Below are positions 9,454 through 22,400 of a stretch of 64,000 bases of DNA, in pieces. A model generated the notes under the pieces. It worked only from the letters and a program-made list of their open reading frames with translations, did not search any database and had not been told where the DNA came from. A program made the translations under genes and the position numbers. Position 1 is the stretch's first letter. The number at the start of each line of letters is the position of its first letter. This DNA comes from Selaginella moellendorffii (taxonomy: Eukaryota; Streptophyta; Lycopodiopsida; Selaginellales; Selaginellaceae). Location of the stretch: positions 1,366,060-1,430,059 of the forward strand of contig NW_003314281.1 of NCBI RefSeq assembly GCF_000143415.4, given 5' to 3'.

Positions 9454-11764
9454 TTCTACAATCCTCTGCACTTCACATCACTTTTTAGTTTATTATTACA
9501 TGTTTTAAAGCCCAACTAGAACCATTCATTTCAATTTTAACATTGTAAAAAGCACAAGGTCAGGATATGTCTTTTCCACGATTTGAAGCTTTCTTTGAGG
9601 CCTCCAACGTTTTAGGTACTCATGCATTCTCCAGGCTAGCTAGCGATCTTACAACTTCCATACATGCAGAATTTACATGCACAAAGGTTAACGTGTTTCA
9701 TTCAATGGTAACATTATATGAGGTTGTGACTTTGAAAGTTTGGAGAAAAGATGCAGAAAAAAAAGCCAAGCACTTGATGTACTGTGTTGATTTTGCTTCT
9801 TTTATTATTCTATACTACTTGTGATGGCTTGATTGTTTTGAATTTTGATTTGATCAACAAGCAAAACTACCAAAGTGATTTCATTTGAAATTGAAAATAT
9901 CACCACATCTAGATTTCTCAAATTGGCGAGTATGACTCTTGGAGCAAGATTTCAACAACTCATAAAACACTTTCATTTTTGCATTTATGCTGCACTGCTA
10001 GACCATAAACAACATATAGATAGATAAATAGAACATTATTATTTTTTCCTTTCACTTCTCTTTTTCAGTTTAAAGATAATGCTTATAAAACCTCTATTGC
10101 CTCTGGCTGCTCCTCCTGAGAATCCTTCTCAAACACAAAATCTTCATTGTCCACATTCTGGAGAATTTAACTCATTTCATTGTTACTCATTTGAATTTCT
10201 GCCAAGTCCTCCTTGTTCTAGCTGCTCCAAAACTTCCTCAAATATGAGATCTAGCATCTCCTCATCATCCATAGCCTTCAGATTTGACAACAGAATTTCA
10301 ATTATCTCTTTGTCATTCACTGGTATTTCTGCCATTTTAAAGATCATAATAGGGGTGTGTTCCTTTTTGTGTGCGACTTCATTCTCCTCAAGCAATGCTA
10401 TGATATTAAACCATTGATATAGAGATCTTCCACATCCTACACGTGAATCACTGCCCCAGCTCTATTGGTCTATTGACCATTCTGTTTCGCTTCACTACAA
10501 AATGAAGTGAAACCCTTTACTCATGTAATCTTCAAGTGGAGCATGTTTGAGCTTCTTGTCCTAATATGCTATGTCTTCCTGAGTGGTTTAATCTTGGTTG
10601 CTTCATATACATGAGTTTTGTTTTTCCACTATAGGTGAATTTTTTCTTGCATTAACTACAATAGTACCTTGGTTAGCTGATGTTGTCATTATTGAAGTAA
10701 TTGAAATTGCCACATTCACTATGATTGCACTTTGTATAAATCAGGTGTTGCTCTTTTAGGTATGTTGTCAACTTCCACACTTCCAAACTGGAGGCCACTC
10801 TGTCAGGAGGAAGAGCCAAACAATGGGTACTTCTAATGAAGATAGAGCTCTTTGTACACCTTTGGCATGTGTTTAAAGCTAACTTTGGGTAAAGGGAGTT
10901 TTATTAAACATCAGTTAATTTCTACCTTTATATCTATTATATTCCTAGAATTTTAATGTTGCTGAGTGAAGTCATTGGGTAATTTTGGAGAAGATGGAAC
11001 TCCTCGTACACCTTGCTGTTTTTCTTTGGCTCAATGCTTTGAGTGAAAACACTAGTTTTAGAAACATAAAGGTCCTTTAGCTTTCTAAAATGCTGTTGTT
11101 GGAGTCCACAAACATTAAAAGATCAAAATTTGATCTTAACTTCTTTGGAATATGCAAACACATCCAAATATTTTTTGAAGAAAGCTCTGTAATACCACTT
11201 CATAATCTGTTTTATGTATTTTATATCAATGGAACGTTAAGAATTTGGAATGTTTCTGAGGTGAGAAAGTAGTTACTCTCTTCCAGTTCAATAAGTACTC
11301 GAGAAGATAGAGGTTCTTGTTGAGTTGTGCTATTTGTAACTAATACACTGGCTTTTCTTTTGTTTTTGCTAGAAGACAAGAGCTAGAAGGCCAGAGTTTC
11401 CCAACGTATGCTACAGTCACTACTCGTTCTACTTGGGAAGAGTATCACCCAAAGTCAAACAAGATATCCATTATAACTCTCACTGAAACCCAAGGATGGA
11501 TATGTATATATATATATATGATGAAAAGGTAAAATCCTTTTCACAAGATCTTTAGACTTCACAATAGTTACTCTTGAGAGCTGAACTCAGTAATCGATTG
11601 GTGACAGAAGAGATTAATCATGGACAACTTGCCAGAGACGATGATCGTGTTGTAGTACGATAGCACGGGCTCTATGTTTATACAACATAATAGAGACACC
11701 GTTTCCTGATTGATCTTGGTTAGAAGGCCAACGAGAAAGAAATGATAGAACTTTAGCTTACCTT
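9454..11764. other. AT-rich intergenic region with decayed transposon traces
   Basis: No intact gene seen. At about 10740-10890 the plus strand reads LEATLSGGRAKQWVLLM followed by HLWHVFKANFG, resembling the gag core of LTR retrotransposons, but surrounded by stops. A 70-codon open frame on the minus strand (10183-10395), rich in Glu and Leu, has no recognisable relatives. A short TA microsatellite lies near 11503-11519. The last 200 bp are probably the 3' untranslated region of the U-box gene. Confidence 0.4.
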
Positions 11765-14700
11765 TTAAAAATAGCTGGAGACCTCCTGGATCATTGACAA
11801 CTGCGCCAGAACTTTGCCAGCTTTCTTCTTCACAGTGACCGATCCGTGCTGTGCCAGTTCCACCAGAGGGAGCTTTGCTCGCCCGCAATAAGTTTCTCTC
11901 ATATTCTTTAGTTTGAAGAGGCACGCCAGGAGATCGACCGTGCGCTCCTTGGCCGTGGCTGTCCCGTGAGCGAGCAAGCCCAGTGATTTGAGGATTGCGT
12001 TTGCTTCGTGAAGAAACCAGGCCCCGCCTTCTCTAGTTTCTTCGCTGGAGACGAAAGTGAAGAAAGCCTCTACTGCTGCTTCGGCGGCAACGCTGCTTGG
12101 CTCGTCCAGTAGAGCAACCAGACCCGGAACCGCCTTGGCTTCCACGATGCAAAACGTGGTCTTGACGCTGCATACTCCTGTGTGGACCCTGCAAATCGTT
12201 GGCACTGTCGGCCGGAAACAAAGCCATCCTGTGCTCGTTGGCGGATGGCACAAGTCTAGCGTGGTCACGGAGAAGTTCCTCAGGGCTCGGGCTGCTCTTG
12301 CCTTCCCTGTTGTGGTTCCCGAGTTGAGGATCGTCACCAGGATTGAATGGATCCCCGAGTCCACCAAAGTCCTTTGGAGCTCTACGTTAGTTGGCTCCGT
12401 AAACCTCTCGAGCGCAGCGAGAGCACTCTCAGTGACTTTGGAGCTGTTGCCTTTCACCTGGGCCAGCACCGTGGTCACAGCTCCAGCCTCCATCAGTGTC
12501 TCCATGGTTTGCTTGTTGCTCGGGAAGCTCGCCAGTACCATTAAAAGATCTGATCGGATGTCTGCGGAAGAACAGTTGCCGATCAAGTTAACGAAGTGTT
12601 CCAGCTTCTTCTCGGTGTACAGGCAGTCGAAAATGTCCCCTCCAGCTCCTTCCGACATGGAGCGAAGCAGGAACACAGCCGAGTCACGGACTTCTCTCTC
12701 GGCTCCATCGAGCAGCCCAACCAGAAAAGCTACTCCTTGCTGTTCCTTTATCACTTCCTGTACCAGTTCCCCGTCTTTTGATTGTGCCAGTCCATGAAGT
12801 ACCAGGAGAATAGGTGCCCGAAGAATCAAGCCCTGCGAGGAGCTTTCCATGAGACCGATGAGCGTTTCGACGGCCTGTTTTACGTTCACTGCGTGCCCAT
12901 CCTGGTCAGTGAGAGATGCGTCCGTATTTCCTTGCGCTATATTCTTGAGAGTTATTGCTGCAGCTTCTTTGCAAGTCTGAGGGAGCCTGGGAGACGTCAG
13001 ATTGTCCATGAGAACGGGAAATGCACCTGCTTGTGCCATGCTTCGTTGGTTCTGAGAGTTTGACGACAGATTCCTCAACGCCTCCAACGCAGCAGCTTTT
13101 GCTTCGAGTTTAGCGCTTATCATCATCTGGAAGAGAGGACCGATGACTCCTTTCTCTCCAAGCATGAGCTTGTTTTGATCCGACAGAGACTGGAGGTTCC
13201 CAAGGGCTCGAGCCATAGCCCACTTCGATTCCTCACTACCTGTACAAGACACTGGCAAGGTTAGGAAACCAAAACGAGGAAAAGAAATGACGTGCCTTCA
13301 TGTAAGGACGATATCAGTGGATCCAAGTAGCTCATGGATGCCAGTTGCACAATGTTCTCATCGCTGCTGCAAAGCTTCTCAAGGACACGTTTCGCTGTCG
13401 GCTCGTTCTCATTGTGGCGCATCACGAGAGATAAGAGGGCCCTCTTTTCTTGGCAGAGCTTCTCGCAAGCAGATCTTTCATCCCCTTGCAGAAGCTCCAG
13501 CAATACCGACAGCGCCAGCTTGCTTAGCGTACTCTTCCCGACGCATCGAACAACTTGTTCTAGTCCGCCAACCTGGACAACTTCATCCTGGAGTAGAAAA
13601 AGCGCAAGCATAACTTATACATGAAGTAGAAAGAAAGAAGAGACGAAGATACGTACTCTGTTTCTAAAATTGTTGTGCACGAGAATCCGCAGAGCTGTGA
13701 GAGCTCTCCTATTGACCTCCTTGTCACGCAGCTTCATCACCTCAATGATCTCCGGAATAACATTCTCTGCGGCGATCCACTCCGTGTTCGTGTTGCTCTC
13801 CTCGCACAGCTTGCACAAATCATCCAGAGCATCCTGCGCCAGTGCAACGTCCCTCTTTTGCAGAAAATGCTTCGCTCGACGAATCCGTATGCAGTAGTTC
13901 TGATCCGTCCACTCCTGGATAGCCTTCCTCAGCGAAGTGTTGGGCCTCAGCGTGAAATCCGTAAGTTCCATATGAGTGAAAGGGTCCGACGTGTGGCCGC
14001 TCGCAAACCACCTTTCGATCTCACTTCGCTCGTAAGTCCGGTTGCTCGAAGCAGTCACTGGATCGATCATAACCTCACGCGCGAGCGGACAGATGAAGGA
14101 GCTCAGTGGATCAACCGGCTCAGTGATTCCAATGTGCTCGGACGCCTCCTTGTACCGCTGTCTTAGAACATCTGACGTGTAGGCAGCGTCGGCCTTGGAC
14201 AGAAGATCGATCACTTGCTCCATGAAAGCCTGCTCCTGCATTTGCTTTCGCTCAGCCAGCAGCTCCTTCTCTCTTTTAAAGCTCGAGAGCTCCTTGTTGA
14301 TCTCGGATGGCTCCACTGGAACCCCCACGGCCATGGCGATGGCGACGATAAGATCGTTGGCGAAGCCCTGGTCCGTCCTGTGATCCCGGATCCCCTCCTC
14401 GAGCTTGCTGAGTATCTGTAGCTTTGTCTCGGACGCCTGGAACTCAGCGCTCAAGAACTGGTTCTTGACTCTCAAGAGGTTGTCCCGGATATCAAGCGAG
14501 AGCTCCGTCCCGGCCAGGGACAAGAGCTCCAGATCCTTGCCGATATCGCGAGTCACCACCTGTGCGTCCTTGACGATGGAGCGGCAATGAAGCAGCAAGT
14601 AGAACTTGGACTTGTCCGTGCAATCGCTTATCAGCGTGTGCGCTCGATCCAGGTCGGTCTTGAGCGACTGGAGCGCCTGGTTGGCTGCCGTGAGATCCTT

Positions 14701-14877
14701 GAAGCAGCGCTCCTTGAGCTCCGCGAGCACGGGCTCGATGTCGTGGAGGTAGCGCGAAAGCTTCTGGAAGCTCTCCTTCTCCACCAGGACATCCTTGGCG
14801 GCGATGGCAATCTCCAGCACCTGTGTGGTGATGAGCGTCAAGAGCGTGCTGATGGGGATGACCTCGATTCCAATCAT
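11765..14877 (-). CDS. U-box/armadillo-repeat E3 ubiquitin ligase, SAUL1/PUB43-PUB44 type
   Basis: Three exons on the minus strand (14877-13657, 13587-13296, 13239-11765) give 995 residues. The N-terminal helical region (IPISTLLTLITTQVLEIAI) is followed by a U-box near residue 265 (FICPLAREVMIDPVTASSNR, then YERSEIERWF), which binds E2 enzymes, and then by a long series of armadillo-like repeats. The stretch CRVHTGVCSVKTTFCIVEA is diagnostic for the SAUL1 group, plasma-membrane-associated ligases that control senescence and immunity in Arabidopsis. An ATG at 14919 is in frame; I prefer 14877 because family members start near MIGIEVIPIS. Intron 2 uses a GC donor (AAG/GCACGT). It faces the NTPase gene with 193 bp between start codons. 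Confidence 0.92.
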
Positions 14878-15070
14878 CGTGGCGCTGCTCCTCGCATTGA
14901 CTAGAAATCCAAGCCCCAATTACCCCGATCCCCGTTGCGATGCGTGACGCTTCCAAGATCGAAATCTCTTCCTCTCCCGAGCCGCAGCTAGCAGATGATC
15001 GCGCGAGATAGCGATAAAACCCTAGCCCACGCAAAAATGCCGCGGTTTTTTTCCTAGGGTTCTTGGCGCG
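14878..15070. promoter_or_regulatory. Divergent promoter region, U-box gene / NTPase gene
   Basis: The 193 bp between the two start codons must hold both core promoters. No TATA box is obvious, as is common for housekeeping bidirectional promoters. Confidence 0.45.
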
Positions 15071-16087
15071 ATGGGGCTCCGGCTTGATCTCCCTTACCTC
15101 GTCTCCAAGAAGGGCCACGTCCTGTCGCCGCGGCCGATTGGAGTGAAGAAGCTCAAAATCCCCAAGCGCGTCTTCTTCATGCTCGGCTATCCGGTATGTG
15201 GATCGATCGCATTGTCGATCGACTGGCTAAATCACTGCTCCAGGGCACGGGCAAGTCTACCGCGATCGCGTCTATCCTTGAGAAGCTCAGGAAGAATCAC
15301 CCCAGGCTGCGAGTCCAGGGCTTCTACCAGAGTAGGAACTATTTGTCTGGCGCTTTATAAATGCTGTAGCTCTGACCGTGCGTTCTTTTGTCCTGGAAGA
15401 ACCATTGCTTCGCAGGGGCGAGAGCATTGGCGTGGAATCGGTCTCGGTGAATGGCCCCAGCAAGATCTTCACGTCAACATATCCCATTCCGTGTGAGAGG
15501 ATTTTCATTCTCTTTTTTGACATGGAAACGCGTTTTTTGTTCATTCTTTTTCTTACTTAGGGGGTCCGCCACACGGACTCCGCCATTTCTGGGAAAGCAT
15601 AGGATCGACATTGGAGCTTTCGAATCCATCGCTTTACCGGAGTTAAAAGTATGTTTACTGAATCGAGCGCGATTGAGCAAAGTTTGATTTTTTTTTTCTT
15701 GTGTCTTGTGTGTGTGTGTGCAGCTACACTACGAGACCGAGCTCTTTGTCGTGGACGAAGTGGGAGTGAAGGAACTAATGTCTCCAAAGTTTTATCCTTT
15801 GCTCCAAGACGTGCTCAACTCCGAGGTTCCGATACTGGGAACTTTGCAACGGAATTGCTACTGGGAGGACAGGATCAAACAAGGTTCTGCGTTGTCAAAT
15901 CAAATTCCGGTTCCTAAAAGTGAAACTTTTGGCAGTGGAGGAGATCAAGAAACGCAAAGACACGCTGATCTACAAAATCTACAAGAAGACCACGAACCAC
16001 ACAGCAAAGCTGGTGTACCAAAGGCTCAACCAGTTTTTCCTCTACAGGAAAGAGGAAGGCCGAGATCACATCCGGAGAAGTCACTGA
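15071..16087 (+). CDS. NTPCR/THEP1-like P-loop nucleoside-triphosphatase
   Basis: Exons 15071-15193, 15244-15331, 15400-15490, 15561-15648, 15724-15883 and 15936-16087 give 233 residues. Walker A is GYPGTGKST (residue about 39), followed by the family signature GFYQ, then GKHRIDIGAFESIALPEL, a Walker B-like FVVDEVGVKELMS, ILGTL, and VEEIKKRKDTLIYKIY. This order matches the cancer-related NTPase family (THEP1), which hydrolyses nucleoside triphosphates; the cellular role is unclear in any plant. It has an extra 30 residues before the P-loop. The last intron (15884-15935) is my least certain boundary: it restores the frame, but it removes a stretch that could be read as IPVPK, a motif found in animal members. 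Confidence 0.85.
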
Positions 16088-16245
16088 TCGTGTTCATAAT
16101 CAAATGGTACATTTTTCTCCTTCTTTCTATCCTTTGATTGATCCCGTGCTGCGATAGATCACATCAACGCGATAGTTTTGCTTGTCTCGTCAGAAGGTAC
16201 ACTTGTTCTTCCCGATTGTTCTTGTTTTTAACTTCGAAACTTCAG

Positions 16246-17225
16246 CTAGACGCGAGCTGGTCTCGAGAGCCCCATGCCGGTGCCACTACCAACATGCTTG
16301 AACGTCTTGGCTTCCAGATTTTCATCGTGACCAGCGAAACCAGTGCCACCTTTCTCCAGCGTCACCATGTTCTTGGCCTTGCACGGCCGGTTACACACCG
16401 AGCAAGCCTTCTCCGGGATGATGAACTGCTCGGCACACTTCTTACACAGGACGTGACCGCAGCTATTGATCACCACCAGCGTCGTCCTGTTCGTCAGCGT
16501 GGTGGAACACGAAGGACACATATACCGGTTCTCTTCCGTGTCCTTCCCTTCAGGGTCGACGATCTCGCTGAAAGAAATCGTGAAGAGCTGCTTGAGCTTG
16601 AGCTTCTCCTTCCCTTCCGGACAGATCGTATCAGTCGATGGAGCGTCGATTCTCTCGGCGGCCTCTGGAGTCGCCGATGGAAGCCAGAAAGCTTTCATGC
16701 TTTTCAGCGCCTCCTCTTCGTAAGACGTGACTTTGACGCTGTTGGCTCCCTGGAATCCAGCCTTTGCGTCGCCAAAGTCGTGGTTCTTGTCGTGGTGAGG
16801 CACCGCGCTGTTGTTCTGGCGATCGAATGCCTCGAGCGCGCGCTCCTTCTCGAGATTTCGCCGCTCCAGCTCGTCCTCTTGATCCTTCTTCTGCTGCGTC
16901 GCGAACAACGCGATCTTCCTATAGCGCCCACAAAGGCGTTGCAAAATCTATCCTTTCCCCAAGCACAAATCAAGGAAAACCCATACCTCTTGATGTCCTT
17001 CTTCTGAGCTAGCAGGGACTCGAGAATGCACTCCTTGCAGAAGAGATGGCCCTTTTGGCAGCACTGCGGATCGGTGAGGCGCTTAAGGCAAATGCAGCAG
17101 GCATCGAATGGCTTGATCGAATCCTTGCCCAGCCGCTCCTTCTGCGTGCCATAGCCAAGCTTGCGCCGCTCATCGTATGTGAAGAATGCGAGATCGTTGT
17201 TGTTCTTGGAGTGGCGCTGCGGCAT
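16246..17225 (-). CDS. NOSIP-type U-box E3 ubiquitin ligase
   Basis: Two exons (17225-16987, 16918-16246) encode 303 residues. It opens MPQRHSKNNNDLAFFTYDER and continues KLGYGTQKERLGKDSIKPFD, nearly invariant in plant NOSIP homologues. Two RING/U-box-like modules follow: CCICLKRLTDPQCCQKGHLF near residue 43 and a C-terminal CPSCSTTLTNRTTLVVINSC with CKKCAEQF and CSVCNRPC. The end GTGFAGHDENLEAKTFKHVG is also family-typical. Animal NOSIP is a nuclear ubiquitin ligase first found as a nitric-oxide-synthase partner; plants lack that synthase, so the substrate must differ. The gene is convergent with the NTPase gene (158 bp between stops). Confidence 0.95.
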
Positions 17226-17306
17226 CCTTCCTCTCCTCAAGCCCTAGAAATTCAAGGAATCAAAACAGAATAAACCTTAAAACTATATGGACTAATAAAA
17301 AGGCAA

Positions 17307-17380
17307 TTCCATTGCCGGGATTTGAACCCGGGTCGCCTGGGTGAAAGCCAGGTATCCTGACCGGACTAGACGACAATGGA
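17307..17380 (-). tRNA. tRNA-Glu (anticodon TTC)
   Basis: Minus-strand cloverleaf with acceptor stem TCCATTG/CAATGGA, anticodon loop CTTTCAC carrying TTC, T loop GTTTGAATC and discriminator A. A TTTTT run follows within 12 bp as pol III terminator. It sits between the NOSIP start and the stop of the next minus-strand gene, so three minus-strand transcription units are packed in under 300 bp. Confidence 0.95.
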
Positions 17381-17486
17381 TGGTGTGAAACCTTGGAATT
17401 TTTTTCACTACAGCCGATACCGCTTTAACCCATTTTAACTTACCACATAGACGTTTGCGGCTTTTTACTTTCTTTAACTCTTCTCT

Positions 17487-19150
17487 TCATGGAAATTCAC
17501 CATCGCTCTCAAACTCGTCGGATGAAACAACTCCTCCCACTAAGTTATCGTCCGTGTCGGTTTTGTCGTCCTTGCCTCCAAACTCGTCCTCGGTGAAGTC
17601 TTGGTACTCGGCTGGATTGGACTTTGGCCGCGGAGGTTCTCTCTTCTTGTGCTTGAGTGGAGGCGCCACAAACGCGATCTTTTCCACCAGTCCAGCCACA
17701 TCCGACTCTTGGCGCATCTTCTCCAGTCGAGCAGCCAGTCTGCTCATATGAGCTTCCAGAGCTTCTTTGCTTTGATTGTATCTAGCCCTGTACAAAGCCT
17801 GGAAGGAAAAAACACAGCAATGTTTCAGTGTGATCTAGAGAAACTTGGTAGAACCAAAAGGCGATGATCTCTGGAGGACTCAGAGATCAAGAGATAAAGA
17901 ACATGAGACAAGAAGAACGATCAAGCAAAACGGTGGTGTGTTTCAGTGTGATCTAGAGAAACTTGGTAGAACCAAAAGATGATGATCTAGCAAAACAGCT
18001 AGAGGACTTAGAGAAAACAAAAGAAGGTAAAGATGTTGAGTGACAAGAAGAACGATCAAGCAAAATGGTGGAGTTGATCTAGCGTGAAAGAATCGGAGAA
18101 CTTGAGAGAAAGAGTGAGAGCTACTTACATTTCTCTTGGAGAGCTGGTTCTCCGGAATTAGCTCGTTTGGCTGCCTGTAGTTCCTGCCTCGGTACATGTA
18201 GACAGTGGTGCCTATGATGTCCACAACGATGCCTCCGCTCAGTCTCGCCAGCTCGGCCGCCATGTCTTTGATCTTGCTCTTGTGGAACATATGGAGGTCG
18301 ATCTGGCACGTCTCGTGGAACTTCCAGTGCTGGTGGATGTTTTCGATGGTTCCACCAAAAATCCCTCGCACTCCAACCGGAACGTAGTTCCTGTTCATGT
18401 TTGCGAGCTTCTTGAGCGAGTAGAGCTGCTCTGGCGTGAGTATTTCTGGATCGTGCTCGGACTCCTCGTCCGGTGGAAGTTTCAGGCTCTCGAGCCGCTG
18501 CTTTTGGAGAGCAAGCTTTCGTCTAGTCTGCAAGGTGAAGAAGAAAAAGAAAAGAAGTTAGAACACCTGAGATCATAGAAAACAAATGGAAGTACCAATT
18601 CGAGCCTCCACATAAGCTTTGCTTCCGGGGTCATGTTGTGCTGCCTAAACGCTCCTCTCTCACGGAGGAGCTTCGCATTCTCGATCGCTCGCCTTTTCTT
18701 CTCGTTCTCGTTTAGATTCAATCCAACGTACTCGCCAGTTTGTGGGTTCGTCCACCTTGCTTGAGCCTCCATGCACGAACTTGTCACAAAAGTTCGACAG
18801 AAGAATCGTTTTCCCTGCTCTCTCGCTGACGAGAACGAAGATATGGCGATGGAGTTCGTAACGATCTCGCTTTTCCCTGTGAGAACTTAGAACCATAAAC
18901 ACAATCGAAACTTCCAAAGATCATACCTCTTCTTGGATCGAAAATGGATACATGCTCGTTTTTTCCTGTAAGAAGCCTGCTATTAAGAACAATAGCCATG
19001 AACATATCAAGTTATACCTCTGGATTCTCGAGAAAAAATTCCTCTCCAGGCCAATCTGATCGATCCTGTGATGCGAATCCATCACGAAATCGGCACAAAG
19101 AGCTAGAATCTGCGTATACCTTGTCGTGATCGTGAGACAGTGCTCCACAT
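17487..19150 (-). CDS. CRM (CRS1-YhbY) domain RNA-binding protein, probably mitochondrial
   Basis: Six exons on the minus strand (19150-19120, 19065-19018, 18965-18927, 18876-18596, 18527-18129, 17798-17487) give 369 residues. The CRM domain runs from about residue 150 (LTPEQLYSLKKLANMNRNYV, then GVRGIFGGTIENIHQHWKFH and VVDIIGTTVYMYRGRNYRQP). CRM proteins bind intron RNA and help splice group II introns in plastids and mitochondria. The block ARWTNPQTGEYVGLNLNENE identifies the single-CRM (CFM9-like) subgroup, reported to be mitochondrial. The first 60 residues (MWSTVSRSRQGSIRLAWRGI onward) are rich in Arg and Ser with few acidic residues, like a mitochondrial presequence, and are split over four exons. 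The C-terminal tail is acidic. Intron 5 is unusually long. Confidence 0.88.
17821..18071. repeat. Imperfect tandem duplication inside an intron of the CRM gene
   Basis: A 38-bp stretch at 17821-17858 recurs at 17939-17976 (offset 118 bp), and a second 30-bp stretch beginning GACAAGAAGAACGATC recurs at 17907 and 18042. Together they show that about 118-135 bp of intron 5 was duplicated in tandem and then diverged, making this intron about 330 bp while the gene's others are 50-68 bp. Confidence 0.75.
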
Positions 19151-19440
19151 TCTCCGCCCCGGAGCATCAAAACCCTAAACCTTTGGCATTACGAATGACC
19201 CTAGCAGGGATTTTGGAGGGAGGGAGAGGGCTGGCGATTTCGTCTCGAAAGATCGACTCCTCGGCGACTGGAGCACAGCGCCATGGTAGATTTCATCTTC
19301 GGTGAGCTTCTTGGCACGGCGTCCTCGTGAATCGCTTCCAGATCGGTGCTAGGGCGCCTACATTCAAGAAAGATCCAGGTCTGGACACCGCATTCTTGCG
19401 CAGCGTCTTGCGATGGCTGGATAGATCGGCAAGGGTCGCG

Positions 19441-22400
19441 ATGGAGCATCAGCAGGAGCCAGTCTTGGAAAAGGATTTGCACGAATTGCGGCAGGAGCTA
19501 GAGAAATCGATCGCCTCGGACACGCATACGTCGCTGGCGGCTAATATGCTGCTGGATGTTCCCATCGCCGACGGGAGTGGTGGAGGCTCTGTGGTCTCGG
19601 GGATTGATCGTGAGCCAGCGGTTGTCGTGCAGATGATTGGGAACTTCCAAGGAGGTGATGCTGCTACTCCAGCTCCTGCTGGTGGTACGTGATCGATCGT
19701 TCCTTAGCTTAGCTTTGATAAGTTTTCTAACTGCGTGCTTTGTGAAGAACAACCATCTTCATTCCCCGGAGAAGACCAAGAACAACAGGTTCTTCGATTT
19801 ATCACTGAGTTTCTTCGATTCTTAAAGCAGATTTTAGCTGCAGAGAAGCAAATATGGAGAAGGAAATGCCTTGAAGGGAAATAAGTTGGCTAAGAAGTTT
19901 GGAAGAAAGGTCTATATTGGGAACGTCATTGGCTTTGATCCTGAAAGACAGTGGTACAAGGTATGAGTCTCATCTAAACTGTCTGCAATAATGCCCATTT
20001 GGCTGTTGTGAAATGTGATAGGTTGAATATGAAGATGGCGACCAGGAGGAACTTTGGTGGTGGGAGCTGGAACCTTTATTGATTCAATATGAAAAAAGAA
20101 TGGAATCAATGACAAAGAAACGATCACGGTCCGGAGGAGATAAAAAAGCGTAAGAAACCTTTGGTTTTTGAGCTTATGACATGTTTTGATAGTCAGGCTA
20201 AGCGGATGAGAGATCCGGACGAAGAATATCTAGAGCTGGTAGAGGAGCTCAGTATGTTCTCCTCGTCTTCAGGAACTTCTGAAGACGATGATTGGGATAG
20301 GGATATCAAGAAGACACCGAGATCCAAAAGATCGGGAAAGAAACGAAAGGCGGAAAGCTTGCAAGCTGAAAGAGGGAGCGTGTCTACTGAAAGTATACAG
20401 GCTGCCTCCGAGGAAGCTGCTACTGAATCCGTTAGCCGGAGAGTAGTAAGATCAAAAAGCTCCTCGGGGAATGAGAACGGCTTCAGCTTGATCGGAAGAG
20501 AAACCAGGAAAGTTTTTAAAGGAAGAAATTATATAGGCAAAGTCATTGAGTTCGATCCGGAAGCAAAGTTTTACAAGGTGCGTGTTTCTCTCTAAGTCAA
20601 TCTCCTCCTAATTTATTTTTTTATTATGTCTGCCACAGGTTGTATATGAGGATGGTGACTCGGAGGAGCTTGAGTGGAAGGAGTTAAAGGCTACATTAGT
20701 TTCCAACGACGGCAAATTGCTTGTCAGCAATGGCCACGTTGAAACAGAATCCAAACAGTCCAGCAATCCGTCCAGCAACAGATCCGTAGATGACACAGAG
20801 GTGAATGAACATACTCCAAGGAGGTACCTACGTTAGTTCGCTGCTTAGTCCTTCCCTTGATATTACCATATTGTACAGGGGAGGAAAAAAGCTGGATGAG
20901 ATGCCTCTGACAAGCTCTCAAGTCAAGTATCCAGGCGCATTGCATCCAGCGTTTGAAAGAGCCCGTTTCTTGGAAAATAACACTGAAAAACTGGAGTATT
21001 TTGCATGGGGCGAAGTTGTCGCTTTCGACAAAGCTAAGTGTCCCGATCTGAAAGCTATGGGGACTCTGCCAACAAAGTCTCCCATTGTTCATTTAGCCGT
21101 AAGTAGTTCAATTTCATCGTTTACGTCTAATACATATAAAGAATTTCAGGCAAGCCAGCATCATCTTGCTGTGTTAACAGCTGCGGGACAGGTTTTTGTT
21201 TGGCGAAACAAGCATGGAAACATTACTGAGCGTTGCGATGCATGGGAACATATTTCCAGTCTGGATGATAAAACTATAGTTTTGGTTGACATTGCTGGAC
21301 CAGAGTTGGAGAGATCATCGGCAGGTTACTCTTCTCATCAAGAAGACCAGGTGAATTGTCAAAGCTTTTCGGCAACATTTTTAACGCACTCTACAGGTTC
21401 CAGATCCTTTTTTCCTAGCTGCGGTGTCTTATAATGGAAATGAGTACGTTCTTCATGGTTCTCAGCCTCATGAACCTGTATGTATTAGATTGCTGTTCTT
21501 TATCTGACATATTGCCTCCTGAAGGTTCATACTTATTCTTTGTTGGAGGAATTCCAATATCCAAGCCTTGAAGATTTATTGAAATTGAATGACACGACTG
21601 TGAACAATTTGGGCCGGATTTCTCAAGTGGCTGTTGGAACTGTTGACGCATTTGACGAGCCTCCATTCATCGGGTACATGTGGCTTCAAGTTATGCACGC
21701 TTAAAATAGTTGCAATGCAGGTACATTATGGACACCGATCGCGTTTATATTAGATCTGCAACGAAGGACTTCATGGAAGAAGTGAACCACATCACAGGAT
21801 TTTCGGGAAGGCCTTTGAAAATCCAGGTAGTCTATGCGTTTATTTAGTTGTCTTCTTATCGTGATAATTTTAGTGTGGAAGTGCATATCACGCTATTATT
21901 CTGACTGATGATGGTCGGGCCTGGACTTGGGGTCGTGGTTATTTCCCCGGCACCGGCAATGCAACATTTTCTGTATGTCAACCTGCTCTTGGCAGTCTAG
22001 TCAACCGAAAGGTTTCTGGTTTTGTTTTTATAAATCTTTGTGTAGTAACATTTCAGTAACAGGTTGTGGATATTGCTTGCTGTGGTCAGAACTTTATAGC
22101 TCTAACAGATGACGGTGAAGTTCACCAATGGACTCACGGACCTCCCAATTCCTTCCTCGGCGTTGAGAATTCACCAAAATCAGCTTTAAAAGTTCCAACG
22201 GAGGACAAGCTACAGAAGGTTGCACTTGGAGTCGGGGTTGTCGCTGGAATTTCTAGCGCGGGAAAGCTCCATACCTGGAAGACTTCTCTTGGACACCCAA
22301 CCTCTGCCAAATGCGCTACACCGCTGAGTCGTGATGAGAAAAGTAAAGATACCTTTGTTGCTGCACTAGGTATGTATTTTCGGATTTGAGCTAACTAGTC

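Noticed and set aside
12057-12797. A 246-codon plus-strand frame inside the U-box gene
   Set aside because: Ser-rich antisense shadow of armadillo repeats with no recognisable motif.
15884-15935. Frameshift in the NTPase gene, reading IPVPK as in animal homologues
   Set aside because: A 52-bp intron with normal GT-AG ends restores the frame and fits local intron size; kept as a caveat.
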